DNA of 52,561 nt from an uncultured Thermomicrobium sp. (lineage in GTDB: Bacteria > Chloroflexota > Chloroflexia > Thermomicrobiales > Thermomicrobiaceae). Of the stretch, positions 7,239-16,008 are shown one piece after another. The stretch spans positions 1 through 52,561 of the forward strand of contig CALIMB010000012.1 in assembly GCA_938028665.1 (NCBI GenBank). Direction: 5' to 3'. The translations under genes were made by a program, and so were the position numbers. The stretch's first letter is position 1. Each line of letters begins with the position of its first letter. The notes beneath the pieces are model-generated. The model saw only the letters and a program-made list of their open reading frames with translations. It ran no database searches and had not been told where the DNA came from.

Positions 7239-8455
7239 CGTTGTCTTGATCCGATGCTATTCCGTTTCGGGGAAAGCCGCAACCAATAGTACCGTACAAC
7301 GCAGTAAGCTGCACCAGTGTGAGGACGCGGCGTCGTTGCGGAAAGCCGCAACCAATAATACCGTACCAACGCTTCAGCCCCTCAGCCAAAGTCTACGGAA
7401 CGGCCGTCAGCATCACTGGACAATGCTCCATTGCATCGAGACTTAGGCTCGTCCCAACACCCAAGACTCCAGTGCCACCAATCGAGTGAGAGCTAACTAC
7501 ACTGTCCATACTTCCCACAGCCACCGCATACTGAACCCACCGGCGCACCCCTCCGCAGCCCGCTTCACCAGCTTCAGGAGCCCCACCCGGAGCACGCCAA
7601 TCAGTCTCACCTGCGGCAACTGCGCCGCGTGACCGTCGCAGTCTGCATAATCAGCGATTCCCACAAGCAAGACAAGAAGTCCATCGATTAGCCTGTACTG
7701 TGCAGACAAGCCTTTCTCAGCTCACAACAGCAAGTCTGCACGGTACCGTCTACTCTTTTTCCCGCACCGACCTCTGAGTTGAACAACAGCGTGTCCCACT
7801 CATATCCCTGAGAACTGCTCAACCGGTCACCTTATCGGAGCTCACGCGGCAATGCGCGGCATTCGTACCAGCTCCTCATCCACCGTTTTCCCCACTCGTC
7901 CTCATGCCGGAGTTCGGCTCGCCTCGAGTTGATAAACGTCCTGAGCGTCACGTTGCAGCACTCCACACGAAAAGCGGATTGCCTGCTATCACCGCAGTGC
8001 TCAGCATCCTTGGCCTGGCTGCTACGCAGACACGACACGCGATCGGTCGGCCTCCAGTGTGAGCGTTTTCTGACCCGACCGTGTGATTGAAGTGAATAAC
8101 CAGGTGCTGTGTCACGTTGAGCAACGTGCAAGTCCAGGAGGGTGCACAGCGACATCAATCCAAAACTCTTTGGTCACGACAGTGTCCTGTACTGAGTAGA
8201 CCGGCTTACGCCCAACCCGGCCGCAAACCAGCCTGGCCAGTATCGCTCCCTGGACGCCAGTTGAGCAGGCGGGAGAACTGCGGCACCGGAGCAGGGTGTG
8301 CACCTCCCTGCCGAACACGGACCCTCTGATCCTCTGGAAGCTTGCTCAGGGAGCACCTGCACTGTGCCTGGCAGCACCCATCTCCTGCGTCCCACTCCGC
8401 TGCAATCGCGTCAGCGACTTTCTGGCAAGCTCTCTTGTTGCGAGGCACGATCGGA
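7239..8455. other. Noncoding region with one repeat pair
   Basis: About 1.2 kb separates two minus-strand genes. Apart from the repeat pair at 7268-7372, I see no gene, tRNA or clear regulatory element. Open frames of 60-150 codons overlap each other on both strands and have no recognisable product. Confidence 0.5.
7268..7372. repeat. Pair of ~34-nt near-identical direct repeats, ~70-nt period
   Basis: The copies at 7268-7302 and 7339-7372 match at all but a few positions over GGAAAGCCGCAACCAATA, then GTACCGTA or ATACCGTA and CAACGC, with one-base insertions. The intervening ~36 nt are unrelated to the repeats. This is the best conserved of the three repeat pairs in 5.6-7.4 kb, and it lies just upstream of the Mut7-C gene start. 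Confidence 0.7.
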
Positions 8456-9442
8456 CTACGCCATCGTCTCTGCCCCAGCAGCCTTTAGCGGTTGGAGAAC
8501 GACACGTTGACGGAACTCCTCGACACGTTCCGGGTTCAACGCTCCGGGCTGTAACGTCTCAACACTCGCCGAGCCTGCCGCAACTGCGAGTCGTACGGCT
8601 TCCTCGAACGGCCATCCTCGTGCAAGGCCAACCGCCAACCCAGCCACAAAGGCATCTCCCGCTCCGATCGGGTTCCTCACCTGCGCTTGGGGAGCTGATG
8701 CGAACCATAACCCCACAGCTGACGCTGCTGCAGCCCCGGCTACCCCTGCCTTGACGACCGTCGCACGTCGAGTCTTTCCAGCCAGCGCTCGTGCAGCTGC
8801 CAATGCCCGGACCTCCAGCTCCTCCCGTCTCGCTGTGACGCGCTCAGCACTGACGTTCCCGAGCACCGTTTCTGCCTCAAAGACATTCGGCGTCACAACG
8901 TCCGGCTGTGCCTCGAGCGCAGCCGCGAGTGCTTCCCCCGTTGCGTCCACAATGATGGGAAGATCGTGTTCGCGAGCCAAGCGCACGCACTCGGCGTACA
9001 CCGCCGGCAGCAGACCCGGTGGCAATGAGCCCGTCACGACAACCAGGGTACTGCCGGTCAACTCGGCAACGAGCAGTTGGAGCAGCGGGTCCGCCAGATC
9101 TAAGGAAAGGTCCGGCCCCGGTTCGTTGAACACCGTGACCCGTCCTGAAGCTTCAATCACGATGGTATTCACGCGCGTCTCCTGCTCGATCCACAGCGGT
9201 CGAAGGGCCAACCCCTCCCGCTGCGCGAGCCCCGCCACCAGTCGGCCGATCCAACCTCCAAGGATCCCCACAACGACCACTCGCTCGCCGAGCGCCGTCG
9301 CCGCACGCGCCAGGTTCAGCCCCTTCCCACCCGCAGAACTCTCCACTGAACGGAATCGCATGACAGCACCTGGCTCAAGTTCACCCAGCATTCCTATTCG
9401 ATCGAGTCCCACATTCGGTGCGAAAACCACAATTTTTGCCAT
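8456..9442 (-). CDS. PfkB-family sugar kinase, 1-phosphofructokinase/tagatose-6-phosphate kinase type
   Basis: The 328-aa protein is a ribokinase-fold kinase. The N-terminal signature with substrate Asp14 (NVGLDR) and GGKGLNLARAATALG (38-52) and the C-terminal signature NPIGAGDAFVAG with catalytic base Asp263 are both intact. The GGKG-NLARA form and the 'TP N..E' middle (VVTPNVFEAE) are typical of the 1-phosphofructokinase/LacC branch, which phosphorylates a sugar phosphate with ATP; the exact substrate is not decided. The ATG at 9442 was chosen over a GTG at 9451 because a GGGGG tract lies eight bases upstream. No PTS or sugar-specific partner gene is adjacent, so it stands alone between noncoding regions. 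An inverted repeat at 9558-9583 upstream could be its operator. Confidence 0.87.
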   Translation of the reverse strand: MAKIVVFAPNVGLDRIGMLGELEPGAVMRFRSVESSAGGKGLNLARAATALGERVVVVGILGGWIGRLVAGLAQREGLALRPLWIEQETRVNTIVIEASGRVTVFNEPGPDLSLDLADPLLQLLVAELTGSTLVVVTGSLPPGLLPAVYAECVRLAREHDLPIIVDATGEALAAALEAQPDVVTPNVFEAETVLGNVSAERVTARREELEVRALAAARALAGKTRRATVVKAGVAGAAAASAVGLWFASAPQAQVRNPIGAGDAFVAGLAVGLARGWPFEEAVRLAVAAGSASVETLQPGALNPERVEEFRQRVVLQPLKAAGAETMA

Positions 9443-9918
9443 CCGCCTCACCCCCAGCCGTCACACTGAGAAAGCCACCATACACCGACGGCCACCACTC
9501 TCCGGCGCTCGCTGTTCTTGTGCCAGGTCTCGCTCTACACTCCCACTTACTCCTCGCTAGCATCCAGACAGTTACCGATGCTATCCTGCGCCCAGAGTAA
9601 GAACAGTCCTAGGCGTCTCCGGTATGGCACACCTTGCGCACAGGCGAGTTCCCTCAGGCGCTCAACGTGGTGCAAGATGTTCGGTGGTGAGCTCATCCCT
9701 TCACGGTGACTTTGTGCCGCTCCCCCAGCACGCGCATCAAGAATTGGCGCTCATGAGACTGCTATCATCGTATGGCTTACCAACATTGTGGGAGAACCGC
9801 TCCCGCAGGAGCTGGGAGCCCAAAGCAATTCACCTCTACCTCAGAGAACACGTCCCACACGCACGCTCACCACAGCTATACTAACGCAGCTGTCTGCAGT
9901 GTCGAGGGGAGAGAAGCG
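9443..9918. other. Divergent intergenic region with a candidate operator
   Basis: This 476-bp region lies between the divergent kinase and molybdenum-hydroxylase genes and should hold both promoters. It contains an inverted repeat TAGCATC-N12-GATGCTA at 9558-9583. A TATCAT at 9763-9768 could be a -10 element for the plus-strand gene, but no well-spaced -35 was found. Confidence 0.4.
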
Positions 9919-12192
9919 GTGCAGGCAACAACATTGCTCGCGCAGCCAGTCCGACGACTCGATGGAGAAGCCAAGGTACGGGGGATCGCGCGGTACACCG
10001 ACGATCTCCACCTCCCTGGCCTCCTGCACGCCCGTCTGGTGACAAGTCCCTACGCCCACGCTCGCATCGTTGGTATCGATACGGACGCTGCCCGTGCGAT
10101 CCCGGGCGTCGTCGCTGTGTTCACCGGTCAAGACCTACTCCCGACCGGGCCCGAACCAGCCGAACGAGCCCGTCACCTCCTTGCGCGCGACAAGGCTCTC
10201 TACGCAGGTCAGCCTGTCGCGGTGGTCATTGCTGAGTCCCCCTACGTCGCTGCTGATGCTGCCGCCCTTGTCTCCGTCGAGTACGAGGTGCTACCTGCCG
10301 TCACCGATCCCCTCCGGGCCATGCAACCAGACGCACCAGTGATTCGCCCGAGGGAACACCAGAGTGAGTGGGCCGAAGCCGGCATGCATGCAACGGTCGC
10401 AGGAGGCCAAGAACTGGATGTCCGCCGCCTGTCTGCCAACGTCACCGATGCTGTCCGCTTCCAGCGCGGCGACGTAGAACAGGGATTCGCTCAGTCTGAC
10501 GTCGTTATCGAGCGTATCTATCGGACTCCATTTGTCCATCAGGCCTACATTGAGCCGCATGCCTCGGTTGCTCTTCCTCGGCCTGACGGCGGCGTGACGA
10601 TCTACACCACGACACAAGGGATGTTCTATTGCCGCAACGTCACCGCGACCACGCTCGCTCTGCCACAAGAGCTGGTCACGATTGTCCCGATGGAGGTTGG
10701 CGGTGGCTTTGGTGGTAAGACGGTACTTCTCGAACCTCTTGTCGCCGCGGTTGCCCTGCGGTTGGGTCGGCCGATTAAACTCACATTGACACGGACAGAA
10801 GAGTTCTTGTTGGCTACACCAGCACCAGCGGCAATCTTCGAATTGCGCGGTGGTGTACGGCGGGACGGGACGCTCACTGCACTCTGGGCACGCGTTGTCT
10901 TCGACTCGGGGGCCTATCCTGGTGCACCGGTCACCATTGCACTTCTTCTCCTTGGCGGCACCTATCGCTGGCAACACCTCGATCTGCTCGGATACGAGGT
11001 GTTGACCAACAAACCTGGCACCGGTGCCTATCGGGCTCCTGGCGTGCCACAGGCAACCTTTGCTGTCGAGCAGCTGGTCGACGAGCTCGCCCAGGCTGTG
11101 GGAATGGATCCGCTCGAATTGCGGTTGCACAACGCCGCGCGTACGGGCGACCCACAACCGAATGGTGCTCCCTGGCCGCCGATCGGTCTGGTTGAAGTGC
11201 TCGAGCGCGTCCGCCACCACCCGCTTTGGCAAAACCGGCAGCGCGGTGTCAACGAGGGGTGGGGTATCGCTGTCGGGGGCTGGCCAGGCGGCATCGAGCC
11301 CTGTGCCGCAAACGTCCGATTGAACCACGATGGGACTTTTACGGTCACACTCGGTGCCATTGATATCACTGGCACCCATACCGTCCTCGCCATGATTGCG
11401 GCAGAAGTCTTGGGCCAGCCACTCGAGCGCATGCGCATCGCGCTCCTACCGAGCGACGCTGCTCCGTATGCGGGGATGAGTGGCGGCAGTAAGATCACCT
11501 ACACCGTTGGGCTGGCCGTCAAGGCAGCCGCTGAGGAGGCACGTCGCCAGCTCTTGGAGATCGCCGCGAATGAGCTTGAGGCAGCGCCGGAGGACCTGGA
11601 AGTTGTTGACGGGGCCATTCGGGTACGTGGTGTTCCCGATCGCCAGATCACGCTCCAGCAGATCGCAACCCTGAGCATGGCGTTCGGTGGTCGTTATGCA
11701 CCGGTGTACGGGACGGGACGGGTAGCAGTCACTCAGCAGTCTCCCGGATTCAACGCCCAGATCGCACACGTCCGAGTCGACCCCGAGACAGGGCAGGTAG
11801 AGCTTCTCGACCTAGTCGCCGTTCAAGATGTAGGACGCGCACTCCATCCAGCGCTCGTTGAAGGTCAAGTCCATGGTGGTGCAGCACAGGGCACCGGTTG
11901 GGCACTGCATGAGGCGATGCGCTGGGATGAGAGCGGCCAACCGCTCAACCCGACGTTCCTGGACTACGACGTGCCCAAGGCGAGCCAGCTCCCGCCGCTG
12001 CACGTCGAACTCGTTGAAGTTCCGTCTCCCATCGGTCCCTTCGGGGCAAAGGGAGTTGGCGAGCCACCGGTTACCCCGACCGCCGCAGCGATCACCAACG
12101 CCATCGCCAACGCTACCGGTGTGCGCTTCACTGAACTTCCTATCCTTCCTGCGCAGGTACACGCAGCGCTCAGTCGTCTGGAGCGAACATGA
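9919..12192 (+). CDS. Xanthine dehydrogenase/CO dehydrogenase-family molybdopterin-binding large subunit
   Basis: The 757-aa protein is a full-length molybdenum hydroxylase large subunit. It starts with the family opening RLDGEAKVRGIARYTDDL, has the cofactor-binding loop MEVGGGFGGKT (from residue 258), the GAYRAPG segment with Arg372, and the catalytic Glu715 in GAKGVGEPP. The AYRAPG loop lacks the AYxCSFR motif of true form I CO dehydrogenase, so it belongs to the broad xanthine/aldehyde-type group; substrate unknown. In-frame ATG codons lie far upstream, but GTG at 9919 follows GAGGGGAGAG at ideal spacing and gives the usual family N-terminus. The FAD (CoxM) and [2Fe-2S] (CoxS) subunits that normally accompany it are absent on both sides, which is odd. 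A hairpin at 12358-12388 probably ends the transcript. Confidence 0.9.
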   Translation: MQATTLLAQPVRRLDGEAKVRGIARYTDDLHLPGLLHARLVTSPYAHARIVGIDTDAARAIPGVVAVFTGQDLLPTGPEPAERARHLLARDKALYAGQPVAVVIAESPYVAADAAALVSVEYEVLPAVTDPLRAMQPDAPVIRPREHQSEWAEAGMHATVAGGQELDVRRLSANVTDAVRFQRGDVEQGFAQSDVVIERIYRTPFVHQAYIEPHASVALPRPDGGVTIYTTTQGMFYCRNVTATTLALPQELVTIVPMEVGGGFGGKTVLLEPLVAAVALRLGRPIKLTLTRTEEFLLATPAPAAIFELRGGVRRDGTLTALWARVVFDSGAYPGAPVTIALLLLGGTYRWQHLDLLGYEVLTNKPGTGAYRAPGVPQATFAVEQLVDELAQAVGMDPLELRLHNAARTGDPQPNGAPWPPIGLVEVLERVRHHPLWQNRQRGVNEGWGIAVGGWPGGIEPCAANVRLNHDGTFTVTLGAIDITGTHTVLAMIAAEVLGQPLERMRIALLPSDAAPYAGMSGGSKITYTVGLAVKAAAEEARRQLLEIAANELEAAPEDLEVVDGAIRVRGVPDRQITLQQIATLSMAFGGRYAPVYGTGRVAVTQQSPGFNAQIAHVRVDPETGQVELLDLVAVQDVGRALHPALVEGQVHGGAAQGTGWALHEAMRWDESGQPLNPTFLDYDVPKASQLPPLHVELVEVPSPIGPFGAKGVGEPPVTPTAAAITNAIANATGVRFTELPILPAQVHAALSRLERT

Positions 12193-12357
12193 ACCGGCGC
12201 GGCTCCCCGCAGAGGGCCCAGAGGGAACGAGGATCGCCCACCAAACAGGAAGCGAGTCGTGGCCTCGCGCGGTCAGGTCGTTGGCGCTCGCTGTCCTCGA
12301 TCCTTCTTGACCAACAAGCCTGTCGCTCCGGTACGCCCCGCGTCACGAGCGCTGACG

Positions 12358-12388
12358 CTCTCTTCTGCCAAGGTACGCCAGAAGAGAG
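12358..12388. terminator. Perfect 10-bp hairpin between convergent genes, likely bidirectional terminator
   Basis: The arms CTCTCTTCTG (12358-12367) and CAGAAGAGAG (12379-12388) pair perfectly around an 11-nt loop. The hairpin sits between the molybdenum-hydroxylase stop and the PHP phosphatase stop, which face each other. There is no U tract in either direction, so termination strength is uncertain. Confidence 0.55.
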
Positions 12389-12415
12389 ATCCGCCATGCG
12401 CTGCAGCCGCATCAC

Positions 12416-13282
12416 TTACCAGACCGACGCTGTGTGCCACCTCCCCTGCCCCAGAACGAGGATCTCTTGGTAGCTGATTGACCGAAGAAGCTTCAACGCC
12501 TCCTCGAACCCCGCCGCCACGTCTGCGGGCTGGTGTGCATCTGCCCCAATTGTCACCGGGATCCCCAGTTCCCAGCACCGCCGCAGGATCCACTCACTCG
12601 GAAACGGTGCACCGATCGGACGTCGCAGGCCAGCCGTGTTGACTTCGATCGGAATATCGGCCCCTCTGATTGCGCGGAGTGCGCGCTCGACAGCCTCCCG
12701 GTACCAGGGTGCTGCTTCACTGAAATACCGCCCGCCCACGTTCCACTGCTTTACCTTGTCTAAATGCCCCACCACCACTGGTACCCCCAGTCCCCTGGCC
12801 CACGCAGCAAGATATTCCATCAACCGGTAATAGTCCTCAACCAGTCGTTGCACGTCACCCCGATAGACGGCGTCCACTTGCCGTGCGAACGACTCTGCCG
12901 ACTCATCAACCGCCCAGGGTCGCCCCTCGGGATCACGGCCGACAAAGTGGAGACTCACGACCGCATAGTCCAGCTGGACTGACAAGATCTGTGCTCGCTG
13001 GAACACATCAGCCGCTGGCACCAGCTCAACATCCAAGTAGTCAAGTTCCACACCAACCCATACCGGGTAACTGGCGCGCCAACGCTCTTGCACCCCACGC
13101 GCGTCAGCGACGTACTCGCGAAATCGCTCGAGTGTCATAGTCCAGCTGCATGGAAATGGGACCGGCGCGTGCGAGGAGACACCAACCGCCGCTAGTCCAG
13201 CCTCCCGCGCCGCCGTTACAAACTCCTCAATGGTTCCCGATCCATCACAGTAGCCAGGATGGTTATGATAACTTCCACGCAT
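12416..13282 (-). CDS. PHP-family phosphatase, histidinol-phosphatase (HisJ)-like
   Basis: The 288-aa protein is a PHP-domain metal-dependent phosphoesterase. Metal-site elements appear in order: His6 and His8 (YHNH), Asp13, His38 (SSHAP), a Glu in GVELDYL, a His in VSLHF, GHLDK, and a C-terminal GADAH. Total length and order match the HisJ/K-type histidinol-phosphatases, which take L-histidinol phosphate to histidinol, but other phosphate esters are possible since no other his gene is in the window. An upstream GTG at 13336 would add 18 residues that do not fit the family; ATG at 13282 follows GAGGGAG directly. It is a single-gene unit, convergent with the molybdenum-hydroxylase gene. Confidence 0.88.
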   Translation of the reverse strand: MRGSYHNHPGYCDGSGTIEEFVTAAREAGLAAVGVSSHAPVPFPCSWTMTLERFREYVADARGVQERWRASYPVWVGVELDYLDVELVPAADVFQRAQILSVQLDYAVVSLHFVGRDPEGRPWAVDESAESFARQVDAVYRGDVQRLVEDYYRLMEYLAAWARGLGVPVVVGHLDKVKQWNVGGRYFSEAAPWYREAVERALRAIRGADIPIEVNTAGLRRPIGAPFPSEWILRRCWELGIPVTIGADAHQPADVAAGFEEALKLLRSISYQEILVLGQGRWHTASVW

Positions 13283-13822
13283 CGCTCCCTCATTTCCCAA
13301 TTCACGCGTACGCACCGGATACCGTAGCCCCCGCAAAGGCCCTTACTCTCCGTGCACACAGCACGTCGCTTCTCCTTGGTCAGCCTCCCATGCACGAATG
13401 TACTCCCGCGCGGCAGTAGTGTGCATGGTCTCCGTCTCTCAGAGTCACCGCTCGATCCGTGAGCGTGGTTGCGACTTGCCCTCGCCAAACACACCGTGGC
13501 AGGCATCACCGCAAGAAAGAAGCCTCCGAAAGTTCATGCCTTCCTTCATAGAGCAGTCTACAACATTACCAGAGTATGGCTAACGACAATTACATCACTA
13601 TTGTCCTATGATATCTCCATTTATCATTAGCATATCACCAGAGACCTACAGTTGAACCCGAACGTATCGCCGGTTGTTGGTCTCCTCTGCGAGCGTGTGC
13701 GTCTGCCGCTGAGAGCTTCTCGCCACTCCTCCACCCTAGGCAGCTACACGGACGTCTTGCATCAGGTCAGCCCACCGGCCACAATGCCACGGGACGGCAC
13801 CGATCCATGGAGGACAGACGCA
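13283..13822. other. Divergent intergenic region, AT-rich in the middle
   Basis: The region between the divergent PHP and DDAH-like genes contains an unusually AT-rich stretch at about 13555-13645, which is a likely promoter zone. TTGTCC and TATCAT words occur there, but their spacing does not allow a firm promoter call. No gene was recognised. Confidence 0.4.
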
Positions 13823-14857
13823 GTGAACAGCGGACAAAGTGAATCGCCTCTCCGCCACACCGAAGCGTACTACCACCTCGTTGTCGAGCGGATGACTCCT
13901 CGGGCCTCGCCAGCGTTCGAATCTCCGGAGATGCAGCAACGCGTCTGGGGTCGCCGTTGGGGTGTCGAGAATGATGTCGGGCGTCTCAGGCTCTGCGTCC
14001 TGCACCGACCCGGGGATGAAATGCGTGCGATTGACCCGGCTGGTCACTACGACCCCACCATCGGCGCCTACATCGACGAGGAGGAGCAGTGGTATTGGCG
14101 TGACAGCTCACCCCCCAACCTCGCCCGTATGCAAGCCGAGCACGACGCCTTGGCCGCTGCACTGCGTGCTGAGGGTGTCGATCTGGTGTACGTCGACTGC
14201 CCACCACGTGATCCGCATGCCGTCTTCACCCGTGATATGGCGGTCGCTGTCAAGGGCGGCGCCGTCGTCTGTCGACTTGGTCTGGTCGGTCGCCATCCTG
14301 ACTCCGGCCGGCGCGGCGAGGAACGATACATTACTCGGCTCCTCGTCGAGCTGGGTATGCCGATCCTCCATACGATCCACGGCACCGGACTCTTGGAAGG
14401 GGGTTCCGTCTGCTGGCTCAACAGCACGACTGTTGCCGTCGGCATGTCCTATCGCCAGAACGAGGCAGGTGTCCGACAACTGGAAGCGGTGCTCGCCGAG
14501 CAAGGGGTCCGTGTGATCCGCGTCCCCCTGCCCGGATACGCTCTTCATCTTGACGGCGCCTGCGTCATGGTCGATTACGACAAGGCGCTTATCAACGTGA
14601 CGCGGCTCCCCTATTGGTTCTTGGACACACTCCGTGACCTGGACATCCGTGCCATTCACGTCTGGCCTACCGAGCCACAGGCTGTCAACTGCCTCGCCGT
14701 TCGGCCAGGGCGTGTCCTCATGCCGGCAAACTGCCCACGCACACGCGAGCGGTTAAGCGCTGCCGGTATCGAGACAATTGAAGTCCCCTACGACGAGATC
14801 TTAAAGAATGGTGGTGGCATCCACTGCTCGACGCTCCCTCTTATCCGCGACCCATGA
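13823..14857 (+). CDS. Amidinotransferase/dimethylarginine dimethylaminohydrolase (DDAH)-like hydrolase
   Basis: The 344-aa protein has the pentein fold of guanidine-modifying enzymes. Characteristic pieces are TRDMAV, LEGGSVC, His242 in HLDGACV and the C-terminal nucleophile Cys335 in GGGIHCST, giving a Cys/His/acid active site. Such enzymes hydrolyse arginine, methylarginine or related guanidines to citrulline-type products, or act as amidinotransferases; the LEGGSVC and GGGIHCST forms suit a DDAH-type hydrolase, but arginine deiminase-like activity cannot be excluded. The start was set at GTG 13823, which has GGAGG nine bases upstream; an ATG at 13784 and a TTG at 13652 are in frame but lack ribosome sites, and an ATG at 13892 is a shorter option. 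No arginine-pathway neighbour is present. Confidence 0.85.
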   Translation: MNSGQSESPLRHTEAYYHLVVERMTPRASPAFESPEMQQRVWGRRWGVENDVGRLRLCVLHRPGDEMRAIDPAGHYDPTIGAYIDEEEQWYWRDSSPPNLARMQAEHDALAAALRAEGVDLVYVDCPPRDPHAVFTRDMAVAVKGGAVVCRLGLVGRHPDSGRRGEERYITRLLVELGMPILHTIHGTGLLEGGSVCWLNSTTVAVGMSYRQNEAGVRQLEAVLAEQGVRVIRVPLPGYALHLDGACVMVDYDKALINVTRLPYWFLDTLRDLDIRAIHVWPTEPQAVNCLAVRPGRVLMPANCPRTRERLSAAGIETIEVPYDEILKNGGGIHCSTLPLIRDP

Positions 14858-14944
14858 GCCATACAGCGACACACCGATCGTGTCAGCACAGCAACGGTGG
14901 GGCGTCAGATACCCAACTCCCGCACTTCAGTCGATGCAGACTGC

Positions 14945-15995
14945 CGTTTCATGCGTCCCTGCGCGCGGCTGGTACGGGGAGAACGAATCGCTCGCGAAGG
15001 GGGCTTCCGTCACCGCCCATGCCCACGCACCGCAGATGACGTGAATTCACAGCGTCCGCCTTTCCCGCGAAACCTCTCCGGGTCACGCAAGGAGATGAAG
15101 AGCGGATGACTCCGCTACAGGCGCACCACTCGTCCGCATATGACCGACCAGAGAAGAAAGCCTGCTGGGTACACTTTGCCGGTGTGCGCAATGAACAGTA
15201 TCCCACCCCCGTCCCGAACACCATGGCCACGTCGGGCCGAGCGTGGTGGCGACGACGCACCCAGCCGCGCCCATCGCTGGACAACCACTTGCCGGTAACA
15301 GGGGGCCTCGGTTGTCTTTAGAGGACCCGGAAACTGCTCGGCCTCCACAAGCCAGGCAAGCACGGCCTCGGCTTCGTCCGGTGCCAGCGACGGCAGCAGA
15401 CGCGCGCGTTCCACCGGTACGAGGAACAAGAGACTCCAACGCTCGACACCGGGGTCTCTAACGAATTCCACTATGGCGAGCAGATCATCCCTAGTTTCCA
15501 CACAAACCAGCGTGTTCACCCGGAGAGGCAGGCCAAGTTCTCGTGCTGTGCGGGTAGCGGGGAGTGTCCAGGCGAACCTGCCCTTCACAACCCGCAGAGA
15601 ATCGTGTCGCTCCGCTGTTGATCCATGGAAGCGTCATGCCAATCGCGATTCCTGCCTCACGGAGGCGCCTGACCACGTCAGGCGTCAGCGCATCTGTCCC
15701 GCTCGGCGGGATCGAGACAGGGAAAACCCTGCTCACGAGCCGCAGCAATCAGCTGGGTGAGATCGGGACGAGCGAGCCAATCGCCAGCCGTTAGCGTCAG
15801 ATGCAGCAACGGCTGGCCAAAACCTCGCATGGTATTGCGGAGCTGCAAATCTTTGGTGGTTGAGGGCTCACCCAGGTGTCTTAAGGGAACAGCTTCCGCT
15901 CGGCAGTGACGACATACCAAGCGGCGCACCCGTATCAGTTCCCCGTCGACCAAGAGTGACCGTTTAGGGAACTACCAACCCCGCTCCAGTCGCAA
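14945..15995 (-). pseudogene. Decayed radical SAM/SPASM protein (heme-pathway AhbD/TIGR04053-like)
   Basis: Three overlapping frames together recover most of a ~355-aa radical SAM/SPASM protein. The first frame (about 15678-15990) gives LLVDGELIRVRRLVCRHC, where the first Cys of CxxxCxxC has become Arg, and LTAGDW in place of the usual LTGGDP, then meets a stop. A second frame continues with VSIPPSGTDALTPDVVRRL, and a third (from about 15620) carries the middle to GGGILFIAHTGKVYPAGF. The SPASM region is worn further: LRDPERF and RCEF are readable in yet another frame near 15055-15090, and only one or two of its cysteines survive. At least three frameshifts plus loss of a cluster Cys make it nonfunctional. 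It directly follows ctaA-ctaB, so it was probably the last gene of that run. Confidence 0.85.
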
Positions 15996-16008
15996 CGCCC
16001 CTCATTAC

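Noticed and set aside
5631-7372. A functional CRISPR locus
   Set aside because: Only pairs of diverged repeats were found, with different sequences, and no cas gene or leader; kept only as repeats.
9919-12192. CO dehydrogenase large subunit (CoxL form I)
   Set aside because: The AYxCSFR loop is absent; the site reads GAYRAPG.
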